From: Allium sativum
Lineage: Eukaryota > Streptophyta > Magnoliopsida > Asparagales > Amaryllidaceae
Assembly: GCA_030737875.1 (NCBI GenBank)
Contig: CM060922.1
Coordinates: 323,363,956 to 323,427,955 of the forward strand
Direction of reading: 5' to 3'
Length of the DNA: 64,000 bases
The first letter of the stretch is position 1; the number at the start of each line of letters is the position of its first letter. The notes beneath the pieces are model-generated. The model saw nothing but the letters and a program-made list of their open reading frames with translations. It was not told the DNA's origin and made no database searches. Positions 45,774 to 58,795 of the stretch are shown here, piece by piece. The position numbers were made by a program, and so were the translations under genes.

Positions 45774-47134
45774 GATATTATTATTAGTGTCTAATCAGTT
45801 TAAACACTTACAAAATAAATGTTTCAATCCTGGACGGCATAGCTACCATATACTATGTCGCCATACATAGGTTTACAATCAAATTCGTAATGTCATATTG
45901 GATTTGGTTTTCCATCATGAGTCAAGGCTAGGGATGGTCTCCTTACCGATTCGGGTCACCTCTATCAAGATGACCCAGGGTTCGGACGATGGCGAACCCT
46001 TGGATCCTCCAAGGCTGGTCCACAAATACTTTAGTGGATTAGTTATGCCTGAACAATATGTTTCCCAGTCCTATTAGACCTATCATTTGGCCAGTAGTGA
46101 CCAATATCCGAGGGCCCTTACACTCCACCATCCACATAAGTAAAAATGTCTGGGCTCCATACCACGACACCACTTCAAGCTAGAAAGAAACACATGCACT
46201 CCTTGGGTCCCTTATCCCCTTTTTGACTCCTACCGGGGTGTGAGATCGCGAAGTAACGCTATACACAAAGCTATGCCTAAAAGTTGTGCTTTGATCATCA
46301 ACCACAAGGCTTTGCTTTTCAACAAAAGCCTTGATCATTTGCATCTTAGCATGCCACATTGACAATCCACGCCATGTAACTGATGTCTATCAATATATAA
46401 CCTTTGAGCTCGTACGTCTCAGAGAAGGGTGTTAAGCAAGAGAATAAATTCTCCGCCACCAAACAGATATATATTTAATAGAAATCAATTAACTCAAAAT
46501 GAAATCCAATGTCAGACATACATCCATTTACAAGTCCATTCTGGGTCTGAACGAAACCGGAGATACCTTATTCCTCGTCCCATATGTCCAATATGGAAGA
46601 GAGGTTCTTGCATACCCGGATAATCAACAAGTACATATGGACAACTACCGCTTTAACCCTTTCAAGGTAGCAACTCCAATCAAGGGCATCAGTAGTAGTC
46701 CATTCGATGTGAAGATCGCCGGTCTTCAACCATCGTCTTCAATATCTTCGACTTTAAATCATCGTATAATTATTTGAAATGAGATTGAACTCAGTCTTTT
46801 CAAATAATTCTCGAATATGTATAATTCAACTAATTGTATATCGTTAATATTGTTTTATAAGGATTTATCGCTATAAATATAAAAATAGCCCATTTTAATT
46901 TAATGGCGCTTCAGGTCGTTACGTGGCCCTGGCGCTGTTTTTATCCGAATTGGAATTACACATTTCTCAAAATCTAACCGTTGGATTTTAACAAATTTAA
47001 TATCGTTGGAAAGATCTTCCCAAAGCGAACCTAACGGTTCCAGTTTTGGGAAAATCCAACGGTCGGATCTTTCGGTATAATCGTTTAAAGTTACGATTAT
47101 GAAACGCGAACTACCGCGCGCGATTCATTTAGTT

Positions 47135-47188
<54 letters not shown>

Positions 47189-48775
47189 CATTCGACGATT
47201 TCCTTAACATGTTAAAAGTGATGTTTCAATTAAACAAAACATATATCAGCGTATAAATATTTTTCCTACTTTGTTAACATGTTAATGACAAGTTTCATTT
47301 TAATATGTCATTCTTTTTAATCTAAATGAACATGTAGAATGTAACATTTTTTATTACAAATCCTATTTTAACATATAATCCTTTTTATCTAAATAAACAT
47401 GTAAAATGTCATTTTTAATGAAACCAAATAAACATTAAAAATGTATTTTTTGATCTCTAAACAATTTCTAATGAACATGTCATTTTTAATAGTGAATCAT
47501 TTTTAATGAAACTAAATATACATTAAAAATGCCCTTTTTAATCTCCAAATTCTTTCTAATGAACATGTCATTTTAAATAATGAATCATTTTTAATGAGAC
47601 TAACATACATTAAAAATGATCCTTTTTAATCTCTAACAATTTCTAATGAACATATCATTTTTAATAATGAATCAAAACATACATTAAAATTGTCATTTTT
47701 AATGTTTCAACATTTTTCCTTAAACATGATTCTTTTTAATAATGAATCTAAATATACATTAAAAATTATCATTTTTAATGTTTCAACATTTTTTCCTAAA
47801 CATGATGCTTTTTATGATTCATATATATACAATAAAAAAAGTATTTTTATTGTATAAACAATTTTGTCCAATTTCTATGATTCATATACAAATAAAAAAA
47901 ATATTGTATAAACAATTTCTTTGTTTCATATGTACAATAAAAAAAAGGAATTTTATTGTCTAACCATTTTTATGTTTCACATATTTACAATAAAAAGGAA
48001 TTTTTTTGTATACACAATTTCTATGTTTCACATATGCGAATAAAAAGGTTATTTTTATTGTATAACAAATTTTAACAAATTCTACTATTAACATGTACAA
48101 TAAAAGGACTATTTTTATTCTATAACAAATTCGAACAAATTCTATTATCAACACGTACAATAAAAAGATCATTTTTTAATTGTATAACAAATTTAACAAA
48201 TTCTATTATTAACATGTACAATAAAAAGACTATTTTTATTCTATAACAAATTCTAACAAATTTTATTATTAACATGTACAATAAAAAGATCATTTTTATT
48301 GTATTACAAATTTAATAAATTCTATTATTAACATGTACAGTAAAAAGACTATTTTTATTCTATAACAAATTCTAACAAATTCTGTTATTAACATGTACAA
48401 TAAAAAAATCATTTTTATTATATAACAAATTTAACAAATTCTATTATTAACATGTACAGTAAAAAGACTATTTTTATTTTATAACAAATTCTACAAATTC
48501 AATTATTAGCATGTACAATAAAAAGATCATTTTTATTGTATAAAAATTTTAACAAAATTTATTATTAACATGTATAATAAAAAGCTCTTTTTTATTGTAT
48601 AATAAATTTAACAAATTCTATAATTAACATGTACAATAAAAAGACTATTTTTATTCTATAAAAAATTCTAACAAATTCTATTATTAACATGTACAATAAA
48701 AAAAATCATTTTTATTGTTTCAAATGTATAATAAAAAAAGGAATTTTACTTTCTAACCATTTTTATGTTTCACAT

Positions 48776-49290
48776 ATTTACAATAAAAAGGAATTTTATT
48801 GTCTAACAATTTTCTATAAATTCTATGATTCACATGTAAACAATAAAAAGGAATTTTATTTCCTAACAATTTTCTATAAATTCTATGATTCACATGTAAA
48901 CAATAAAAAGGAATTTTATTGTCTAACAATTTTCTATAAATTCTATGATTCACATTTAAACAATAAAAATAAATTTTGTTGTCTAACAATTTTCTATAAA
49001 TTCTATGATTTACACGTAAACAATAAAAAGGAATTTTATTGTCTAACAATTTTCTATAAATTCTATGATTCACATGTACACAATAGAGAGGAATTTTATT
49101 GTCTAACAATTTTCTGTAAATTCTATGATTCACATGTAAACAATAAAATGGAATTTTATTATTTAACAATTTTCTATAAATTCTATGATTCACATGTAAA
49201 CAATAAAAAGGAATTTTATTGTCTAACAATTTTCTATAAATTCTATGATTCGCATGTAAATAATAAAAAGGAATTTTGTTATCTAACTAT
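48776..49290 (-). repeat. 60-bp tandem hairpin array, type C (Y2 copy)
   Basis: At least eight consecutive 60-bp units with the acaataaaa / ttttattgt stem. Changes such as caatagagagg and caataaaatgg hit the stem or loop in single units. Confidence 0.9.
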
Positions 49291-49814
49291 TTTTATACTA
49301 TTCAATTCAATCCAACGGATCACCACAAACAAAATCAACCAATTCAAATCACGTGCAACATACAACTAAATTTTAACAGCGTATATAGATAAATTTCTCA
49401 ATGCAAACGGTTCCTATTTCACGTGATTCCGACATCGTACGAACAAGTTAGGATTTTTATCGCATTAATAATAATTTTACTTTAATTAATTAAATAATTA
49501 AATTAAAATTAAACCTTTCTTCTTCCTTATGAACACAGGCCGCACCCTTTCATTTTTGTTCAAATATAGGGTTAAAATTTTCAATCAACACACTTAGCTT
49601 CGCAACAATCAGACCACGCCACGTCGGAGAGGGAGGAGGCGCGCCCAGGTTAGACCCGCGATGATCAGCTCGATCGGAGCCAGGGGCACGGCGGCGTCGT
49701 GAACGACGGAGCTTTCAGGGGGTGGTGCGATCAAAATACAAACCTCCAGGCGATCTCACCGTACGGATCTGAAGAGCAAGAAGAGGTCTGCAAAATTGCC
49801 TTAAGGATGGGATG

Positions 49815-49822
49815 ATTTTATA
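49815..49822 (-). promoter_or_regulatory. Candidate LTR TATA box (Y2)
   Basis: The minus strand reads TATAAAAT, the counterpart of 36450-36457. Confidence 0.4.
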
Positions 49823-50449
49823 GAGAGGATGGAGAGATTTTAACGATTGATGTTTGGAGCTTTCTGGCCATGAAACAAACGATGGCGGCGGCTATGTATT
49901 GTAATTAGGGTTTGATAAGTTTATGGTATTTATAATGTAATATTATTTAATTCATTAATTCACAAAAAAGCCCGTTAACTCATACTAACTCCAAATCCAG
50001 CCCAGCAAACGTCGCCCCTAGCCAAATACCCCTATTCTAGACACAATGGACTAGGTCTCATTAGCCTATTTGATCGTTTCAGCCCATTTATCTTTAAATT
50101 AAATATAAAACATTTAATTATTTAATTTGATCGTATATTTTAATTTACCGGGGCCATATACTAACTCCAAAAATTCCCAAAAAATAAATCTAGCTAGTTT
50201 TTGATGATACAGTCCTAACAAAATTAATTTCGTTGAATTTGGAGACCGTTTGAAAAATGGCATTTTTAACAGTCGATCCAATTCAATAGAAATTACCAAA
50301 CACATTTTAATTTACTACGCTCACATATTAATTCAAAAATTATGGAAATTTAAACCTAGCAATAATTTGACATTCCGGATCCAACAAATATGGTTTCGTC
50401 TAAAACGGAGGTCGTTTGCAAAATGTCTATTTTTAATAGCTTTTTTTTT

Positions 50450-51049
50450 GAAAATTGGTATATTTTATTAAAGGCTTATTTCATCCCAAAAGGAGAAATG
50501 CGTTCAAAAATTGATAACGCATCATACAAACGCTCCACTCATCATTAGCCAAAGAAAAAACATTAACCAGACAACATCCGCATCTTTCTCCAACATTCCT
50601 AAATTAAACTCAAGAAACCCAAAATGGAGAATAATGGCGGCGCACTTCAATTCGACGAAAACTTCATGGAGGCAAATGTTTTTCAGCTTCAGTGCGAAGT
50701 ACCTGCCGTCCCCTTCGATCTAAACTTCCATTTGCAGACTGTGATTCTTCCTCATCTAACGTAAGCCCTCTTCTCCTCGTCTTCTTAATTAGGTTAATTT
50801 CTACTTCTATCATCTCGTTGATGTCGTCCACTGATCTTTGCTTGTTTTGAAATGTTCTACGATTTCATTCTTTCCACAACCACCAAATGGTAGTTATCAA
50901 TCCAACGCAGCTATCTTCACATACTGTGTTTACACCCGGTCTTCTCTCCTCAGGTACTCAATAATTCTCTGGAGATTTTCATTACAATCCCCAAATTTAG
51001 ATTGAACTTGTTGCAAATATTTGTTAGAACTGCATTTGAGTAAGCACAA
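50450..51049 (-). other. LINE 3' end: C-terminal coding remnant and 3' UTR
   Basis: Zinc-binding remnants fade out at about 50900-51050. The remainder down to the T run at 50441 has no recognised motif. The plus-strand frames at 50250-50723 are shadows. Confidence 0.6.
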
Positions 51050-54000
51050 TTGAAAAAAGATGATTATGTGATTCCTCCTGAGCATTACACAGATTGCATT
51101 CACTGTTGTTTACAATACCCCATTTTCTTAATCTATCTCTCGTTGGCAGACGATGTAATAAAGCTTTATAGGTGGCAAATGATTTTTGGGAGGAAAAATT
51201 CTAATCCAGACTACAACATGCCAATTAACTTTACTATGAGTGTTTCTGAATATATTCCATGCATTCTTGATACAAAATTCTTTACCTGAACCCCATTTCC
51301 AAATGTCAAACTCTGTCAATGTACAGAGGGATAAATTCAATGTTTCTTTTATGTTCTTCCATGCATGGCATGTTGTCGCAATTCCATCTGCCATCATTTA
51401 TTATGTTGTTGATCTTTAAATTACGACAACCATATGCAGAAAAGGTGTCCCAACCCCAAATATCAATCAGAGATTTGCCTTTATTCCATGGATCTCTCCA
51501 AAGATCTGTTTCATTGCCATTTGCAAATTCCTTCTCACAGCAGCTAGACAGTTTGTTTGTTATTCGTAAAATCGCTTTCCAAGTTGCAGAAGCATTATTA
51601 TCTATTGCCATTGTCCAAAAAATGTCTTTAATATATCTCCTCCTCACTTCTAGACCACAATCCATTATCCGCAATATTTTTCTAGCTTTTTTCAATGTAA
51701 ATGCTTCTCTCATATCAGAAATTTTACGTAATCCAATACCTCCTTCCTCTTTAGGTCGACATAGATCATGATATTTGATCTTATGCAATTTTCCTTTCCA
51801 TATGAAATTAGCACAAACCTATTCAATTTTGTCTATCGAAGCATTAGGTAATTGAAATGTTTGAAGCCAGAAATTCACCTTTGCTTGAATTGCAGTATGA
51901 ACCAGTTCAATACGACTCGCAAATAATAGTAATTTAGAGTTCAATCCTTGTAATTTTTCTCTTATTTTTGTAATTAGCTCAGCACATTCTCTATCAGTGA
52001 TTTTATTCGATGACAGAGGAGCACCAAAGTATTTCACTGGCAAATCACCTTCTTTCACTCTCAAAATATCAAGAATTTGATTTTTCAAATGACAAAATTT
52101 GTTAAAATAACATTTTGTCTTTTTCTCATTCATCTTCAAACCCACAAACTTTTCTAGCTTATCAAAAATATTAAAAATTGTTTGGGCTGCAGTGCTTGTT
52201 GCTTTAATGCACACAATCAAGTCGTCAGCATATAACAGATGGCTAATAGATGGATGAAATTTGTGGACTGGTGTAATTGCCTTCTCATGTTCTGCTAACT
52301 CCATCTGAAGTGAGAAATACTTCATAGATAAAGCAAAAAGGTATGGGGATAGCGGATCTCCTTGTCTAATACCATGATTACTGGTAATATAACCTTTGGG
52401 CACACTATTAATCAGTATAGAAAACATAGGAGTATTAATACATTCTGTGATAAGTCTAACAATTTTCTCTGGAAACCCTATAGCCTTAAGCATATGAATA
52501 ATAAAATTACTATTAATTTTATCATATGCTTTGTGGAAGTCCACTTTCAGGAAAAATTTATTTGCACCTTCTTTGTTGAAGTTTCTAATCAGTTCATGAG
52601 CCAGTAGAGAGTTCTCTGAAATGCTCCTACCTTTAATAAACGCACTCTAGCACTCTGCAATTAAGTATGGTAACACTTTTTTAATTTTATTGCAAATGAC
52701 TTTACCCAAAATTTTGTAAATAACATTCCAACAACAATCGGTATATAGTCAGCAATTTTGCTAGGTTTCTCCGTCTTTGGATCAAACACAAAAAAGTGTG
52801 ATTAATTTCTTTTAGGATTTCCCCTGTCTTAAATGCTTCATTAACTGCTAATATTACCTTACTTTTCAGATTATTCTAGTGCCACTGTAAAAACAGGACC
52901 CGAACCCATCGGGTCCGGGTGCAGAGTCAATATGTAAGGAATCAATAGCGTCAGTGACTTCAGCCTCGTTAATAACTCTACACAGCAACCTCCTGCCTTT
53001 GGTATTCAACGTTCTTCTGGGAACTATTTGGGGTAAGTCATTTGAACAATCACCATTTTATAGCTCCTTGAAATACGTGCATGCTTCATCATCAAATTTG
53101 GGTAAGTTCACCAAGTTAGTGCCATCCTGATCAAACATTTGAAAATTAAAATTAGTATTTCTTCTAACTGACATTTTTGTATAAAATAATTTAGTGCATT
53201 CATCTCCATCAGCCATTAATTTTTCTTTATCTTTTGGTTTCAGCTCCAGTGCCTTTATTTTCAAAGCTTCCCTCAATTCATTTTGACTTTGCACATAGAG
53301 ACTTCATATGTAATCACTGTCATCCCCATCATCAATTTTCTGTTATAGCTCTGCACATCTTCTTTCAATGCTGTTGATATGATCATTCGCTTTTGGTCTT
53401 GTTCTGTTCCATTCTTTGATTTGTTTCTTTGAGTATTTAAGGAGTTGCACAAAGTGATACATAAAAGAATCATCATATTGCTGCAGCATGTCAAAATTGA
53501 AAGATTCAAAGTACCCATCTAATAATCTCCAGTGATTAGCATATCAAAATGGCCTTCCTTTGCTGTTATCAACTCTAGGCACTAGATTTGCATGAATAGG
53601 ACAATGGTCGCTAGTAGAAGAAGGTAAAACAGTCACCTTCATATCAGAAAACAAGTTAATGCAATCTGAATTTATAAGCACCCTGCCTAATTTGCAATTT
53701 ATTTTCGTATATTCACCACTTCTCCATGTATAATACAAGCCACAGTGCACTGGTTCTACAAGCCCTGAAGCAACTACACAGGTATTAAATTCAGCAAGTT
53801 GTGAAATACGTACATTAGCTCCACCTTTTTTCTCATTTTCTCTCAAAATAGCATTGAAGTCTCCCATCACTATCCATCGATTTTTAATGTTGATAGCTAT
53901 ACTCTTTAGTTTGTCTCACAAAAAGGTTCGTTGGTTAATTAAGTTGCTAGCATATACAACATAAACAATTATATTGAGGCCTCCTACATTTGCAATTTGA

Positions 54001-54274
54001 ACCGTGATTTGTTGTTCATCTTTATCTAACACATCACATGTCCACACACTTTCACACCATAAGATAAGTATTCTGCCTTTGTCTGAAAACTCATTACTTG
54101 ATACATGTAACCATTGATTACCCATAGATTCAACAAAACCTTCAAATTATCATCATTCATCTTGTTTTCTAAGATACCCATAAATGAAGAAATATGCTTC
54201 CTTCGAAGATTGTCGAGGTCTAACAAACGGGTATCATTGTTAAGACCTCGAACATTCCAACAAATTAAGGACAT
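51050..54274 (-). pseudogene. LINE ORF2 (endonuclease, reverse transcriptase)
   Basis: It starts MSLICWNVRGLNNDTRLLDL, the classic start of plant L1 endonucleases. The endonuclease continues with LGILENKM-like sequence, MMGDFNAILRENEKKGG and the terminal SDHCPI at about 53590. RT has APGPDGF (about 52900), MDFHKAYDKINSNFIIHMLK from 52544, HGIRQGDPLSPYLFALSMKY and the active site LLYADDLIVC (about 52220-52235). The thumb and connection run to KYHDLCRPKEEGGIGLRKIS and LWRDPW. The C-terminal zinc-binding region is partly visible (about 51300-51000). At least five frameshifts or stops separate the pieces. It would nick target DNA and copy the LINE RNA. Confidence 0.88.
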
Positions 54275-55768
54275 TTGGGATTAGGTGGATGACACCTAGC
54301 AAGTTTAGGAGGTTGCACCCTCATGCTTGTAGCAGCCTTACTTCCATCAGTGTTTATACTGAATTGAGCATTATATACTGGGTTCGGCTTAGTTAAGCTT
54401 TTGGATATATTGCTATTCTCTTCTTGCGTTTCATCATCCCAATCATCTAACTCAATGTTTAATTGCTTCAATTCCTCTGAGTTTTCAGGGACTGCATTTG
54501 TTGGATCCTTAGCCATCAATGACACATCAGTTTGGGGAACTTTCGCCCTTGGTTCATCAGTTGTTGCCTCCGTCTCCAATTGCTGAGTCATCTGCTCCAC
54601 CACTGGATCCACCTTAGCTTTAAAAAAGACCTCACCAGTTTGTATAGAAGTAGTTAGGTCAATAGGTGATCTACTACTAATGTGTGTGGCTATAGTGGTT
54701 CTAGTAGGGCAAACTGCAACATTTTTGTCACTGATTACATCAGTGTTTTTGTCCAGCTACACTTCGATTGTATGTAGTTCGTTAGTTTTCTCTTTTATCA
54801 TCCACACTTGCTTAACTGGTTTCACCACTGTAACACACTGACTATCAGTGTGGCCAAAACACTTATAGTTTTTGCATGACGGTGGAATGTACCCGTACTC
54901 TACATCCTGCAAGCAAATGTTACCATGATTATCTTTTGCACGCAATTGTTTCTTACATTCATTGTTAACATGCATGTCTGCTAGCACACGAGCATAATTA
55001 AGTCGTTTAACATTTTTTGTGAGATCATCCATTGCTAAAGGGGTACCAATTAGACTAGATAGTTTACTAATACCCCTAGCATTCCATATTGATAAGTCTA
55101 GATTCATCAATTTAGTCCAAACATGGTGCGTTTCTAACATGTCTCGCTCCAAACTTAAGTTTGGTTCCATTTTTTTTTTTTGAAAATTAGTTTACTATCC
55201 ATAAACCATGGTCCCCTTTCTAGATCTGAGTTGCGCTCCTCCTCTTTTTCAAATTTTATCAAATAAAAACCATTCTCTCTTGCAAAAACGTCCTATGATC
55301 AGTTGGATTCCATTCACGTCTGATGTACGCGTTCAAATGCACATAAAATGGTCTTCTGCCCACCAATTAGATATAAATCAAGTGTTTCCATATATTTTTC
55401 GCTGAATCAAATACAAGACCATCCAGATCTGCGTATTCCCCTTCTTCATCTTTGGCGTTTATAAGCGTTTCTACATCGCCGTCAATTTTGGTGTTACCAG
55501 CAACAGCCGCCGCCCACATTCTTACTCCTTGCCTCAAATGTAATTCTGATTGTTTATTTGTATTTTTAGGTTTAGCAAAATTAGATTTTCCAGCAGGCAA
55601 TCTAATTGATTCCTTTCCTTTCACCGCTTGGGCAAAGGACTTCCGCCTCTTACTGACTTCTTGCCATCCCTCTTCTTCCACTGCTGATACATCCTCTCCT
55701 TGCGATTCACCATCGAATGTAGGATTAGATTGATTTTCTCCGTTAGGGTTTTTAGACGTAGACGCCAT
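54265..55768 (-). pseudogene. LINE ORF1 (DUF4283-type RNA-binding protein)
   Basis: It starts MASTSKNPNGENQSNPTFDG at 55768, followed by an acidic and basic linker. The DUF4283 region (IWKHLIYI, then in shifted frames RPFYVHLNAYVRREWNPTDH and KRGGAQLRSRKGTMV) is broken by stops and frameshifts at about 55370-55170. From 55170 it reads LSIWNARGISKLSSLIGTPL, then the knuckle CKNYKCFGHTDSQC, where the expected second Cys of CX2CX4HX4C is Tyr. After another break an acidic tail (54612-54265) ends NPKCP and TAA. That stop overlaps the ORF2 start by about 10 nt, an arrangement compatible with reinitiation. The protein would coat LINE RNA. Confidence 0.85.
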
Positions 55769-55774
55769 TATTTT

Positions 55775-55963
55775 CCACTAATATTGTTACTTATTTATAC
55801 TTAGATGTCTTATTTTTAATAGCTTTATTATTATTTAAAAACGGAATTTTTAAATTCTGACACATTTTCCACTAATATTGTTATTTATTTGTTCGTATAC
55901 GCCATTATTTTTAATAGTTGTATTATTATTTAAAAATGGAATTTTTAAATTCTAACATATTTT
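55775..55963. repeat. 94-bp tandem duplication across the LINE/LTR junction
   Basis: ccactaatattgtta begins at 55775 and again at 55869. Each unit runs through LINE 5' end sequence and then LTR sequence (atttttaatag, aatttttaaattct). Thus part of the LINE 5' end and the adjoining LTR were duplicated together after or during insertion. Confidence 0.8.
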
Positions 55964-56022
55964 CTATCAAAATTTCTTAAAATAAGTTTTTTAAATTGTT
56001 TCTGATTTTCTGGGTTGTTACA
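55811..56022 (-). repeat. Ty3 LTR copy Y2, terminal part
   Basis: Continues the LTR interrupted at 50442 and ends gggttgttaca at 56022, which in element orientation is the TGTAACAACCC start. It is joined directly to a LINE at 56023. The expected target duplication gaaac (56023-56027) was not found beside Y1, so Y1 and Y2 may not bound one simple insertion. Confidence 0.8.
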
Positions 56023-58795
56023 GAAACAATGAAACCACCCTTCACCATAATACTAGTACCAATCTTAAACTAACGTAAATTGCCCGTAACATCTCTCCAA
56101 AAAGTTGAATAGTTCAAAAACTCGTTGTTCCAATCAAATCTGCCGTTATAGCAAGTGCTATCAATCCATTCTTTTCAACATACTGTTTCTCACTCAACAT
56201 AACCCACAACCATTTGCAAAGAAGCAAAGATTTCATGTTTCTCAAAATAAGGACACCCAAATCCTCATGCTCTTTGGATTTACACACTTGATTCCAAGAA
56301 ATAAGACATTTAAAGCTTTTCATCTCCTTGTAACCAGACCAATAAATCCTCCTCAAGGTATCAATTTTGTCAGTCACCCATCCTGGGGATTTGAAAAAAG
56401 AAAACCAATATAGTGGATTGCTGAAAGAATAGAGTTCACGAATACAAGCCTACCAGATTTAAAGAGCGAGTTTCCTTTCCAACTAGCCACCCCCGAATCA
56501 ATTTTATCAATAATAGGTTGCCAATCCAGCTTCAACAATTTCTTAGGCCTTGTATACGTACTAAGGTAAATCAGCGGATAGTCACCAACCCTGTAGTTAA
56601 GGAGTGCAACACATTTCACTTTGAGATCATCAATACACCCAACTGTGTACACATTGCTCTTGTGGAAATTAATCTTCAAACCTGACAAACTCTCAAAAGC
56701 ATATAGTAAAAATTTTAAGGCTGCAATGTACCTACATTCAGGGATACTAGAAATTATAGTGTCGTCAACATATTGCAAAGAATAAATACCCCCTACAATG
56801 TGTTCACTTCCAAAACTTTTAATAATGCCCCTTTGGCTGCTCACGCTCAGAATTTGAGAGAAACATTAGCAGCTAAATCAAAGAGAAGAGAAGAAAGTGG
56901 GACTCCTTGCCTCAACCTCCTTTTGGATATAATAGTGTTTCCAGTGATGCCATTCACACAAATGTTCGATCTACTATAAGACAAAATGCTAAAAATCCAT
57001 TCTACCCATTTTGTAGGGAAACCTCTTTCCTTGATAACATCAATCAAGAAATTCCAGTCCACAGTATCGAAAGCTTTTGCAAAGTCTAGCTTAAGAATAA
57101 CACATGGTACATTATGTTTATTACAGTAAGATATTACCTCCTGAGCAAAGACAAACCATCCAAAATAAATCTGCCTTTAATGAATGTTGACTGTGATTTA
57201 TCAATTAATTCATACATTTTAGTCTTCAGTCTATTGGCCAATACCTTGGCTATAAGCTTGAAAGTACTATTTAAGAGGCTAATAGGTTTAAAATCCGATG
57301 CAATAACATTCCCTTCCTTTTTCGGTATTAACACGACATTCTCATAGCTTATTTCTGAAATTCATTAAACAACCCCACCACATCGTGCTTTATCCAACTC
57401 AAGTATTTCTGAAAAAGAACTAAGGGAAACCATCGGGTCCCGCTGGCTTATCACTTAGCATCTCATTCAGCGCAACCAAAATTTCCTCTTCCAAAAAAGC
57501 AATTTCCAAACTGCTTAAATTAATAGCATCAGGATACAACTCAACCTAATCAATTGAAATACAGTGTTCATGTCTCTCCCCAAAGATCTTTTTACAATAA
57601 TCAGTGAAGGTATCGTTTAACTCCTATTGATTACTAATCTCCACTTCATCTTTCCAAATACTGCAGATCAAATTATTTCTTCTCCTTCCATTAGCCACCC
57701 TATGAAAGCAACTCGTATTAATATCCCCCACTTCCAACCATTGAGTTCTTGATCTTTTCTTCCAGAAGATTTCTTCTCGGTCAATCACCATCAACAACTC
57801 TTTCTCCTTCTTTCTTGAAAGCTCCATCTCATTAGTAGCTAAACTCCTTTCTTCTTCCAAAACATTAAGCTCCAGAATTTCATTCTTAAGAGTTTTCTTT
57901 TCAACGCTAATTTTTCCAAAAGTTTATTTGTTGCACTTCTTCGAAAACCTTCTAAGTAGCTTTAGCTTTCTACAAATATTACTCACAGCATCACCAAAAT
58001 TTCCAAAATCAAACCACTTCCTTCTATTCAGATCCTTAAAGTTCTCTTCTAAGCACCACATCTTCTCAAATCTAAAACGATCCTTCCTCCTTAAATTATC
58101 CCCTATTTCCAAAACAATAGGGCAATGATCAGAAATAAATGTTGATAAACCTTTCTGAAAAGTTAAAGGATGTAGATCTTCAAAATTAGAGCTGATAAGA
58201 AAATGATCCAGCTTCACCAAAGTGTGGGGACTCCTGCCATTACTCCAAGTATGTCTCCTATTTGTTTAATGCAGGTCAATCAATCTACATTCGCACACAA
58301 ACTCACTAAAATCCTCCAATTCCCCAGAATGGTCCACCCTTCTACAATTTCTTTCAAAATCAAACCTCGTGACATTAAAATCCCCACCAATAACCCAAGG
58401 CCCATACAGTGAAAATCAATGCCCCTCCTCTCATAAAATATTCCTATCCCTTCTAGTGTTAGGCCCTTACACATTTGAAATGAAATAAATCACTTTTGGA
58501 TTCTTATACTCCAAAGCAACATGAAGGCAGTGACTTTGCTTAATTTCTTGTTCTAAACACCAACTACCCTTATTCCAACCCGTAAACACACCACCCACAC
58601 TTCCTACCGCGGGAATGAAACTCCAATTATCAGTTATACCCCAGCCGAAACATCAAAAACATTCATATCAGGATTCTCAAGTTTTTTTTCTTGTAACATT
58701 ACAATGTCAAGTTTCATAGTTTTAAGATAATTTTTAACTCTAAGGCACTTTTAAGAAGTACTTAGGCCTCTAACATTCCAAGACACGATAATCAT
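56023..58795 (-). pseudogene. LINE ORF2 (endonuclease, reverse transcriptase), 3'-truncated
   Basis: It starts MIIVSWNVRGLSTS and stop at 58795, the canonical endonuclease start. Further endonuclease pieces are at 58474-58280 and MVKLDHFLISSNFEDLHPLT ... ISDHCPIVLEI at 58220. The spacer before RT has RSRTQWLEVGDINTSCFHRV. RT pieces are MLIPKKEGNVIASDFKPISL (57334), LLNSTFKLIAKVLANRLKTK, FIKGRFILDG, VIKERGFPTKWVEWIFSILS, RLRQGVPLSSLLF and the active site LQYVDDTIISS (about 56764-56778). The connection region at 56377-56114 includes LRRIYWSGYKEMKSFKCLIS. Many stops and frameshifts are present. Confidence 0.87.

Larger units (their letters stand above)
45774..50442 (-). repeat. Ty3/gypsy LTR copy Y2, main part (split by LINE)
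   Basis: Collinear with Y1 from the ttattagtgtctaatcag edge onward. It contains the shared block (46430-46570), (AT)n (47142-47185), type A (47410-47790), type B (48040-48715) and type C (48776-49290) hairpin arrays, and the TATA-like motif (49815-49822). The type C array is an exact 60-bp ladder over at least eight units, again opening frames on both strands (226 codons plus, 158 minus). It is interrupted at about 50443 by a LINE and resumes at 55811. Confidence 0.85.
50443..55804 (-). mobile_element. Nearly full-length L1-type LINE inserted in LTR Y2
   Basis: The LTR sequence atgtctatttttaatagctt (50423-50442) recurs at 55805-55825 with one extra base, giving the target duplication. The 3' poly(A) appears as a T run at 50441-50449. 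Inside, on minus, are ORF1 (start ATG 55768) and ORF2 (start ATG 54274) with endonuclease, RT and a C-terminal zinc-binding region. It is damaged by several frameshifts and stops. The 5' leader before ORF1 is only about 36 nt. The exact 5' boundary is blurred by a 94-bp tandem duplication at 55775-55963. Confidence 0.9.

Noticed and set aside
52896..52918. GC-rich palindrome ggacccga ... tcgggtcc
   Set aside because: It is simply the coding sequence for the APGPDGF motif of LINE RT; no independent structure is needed.
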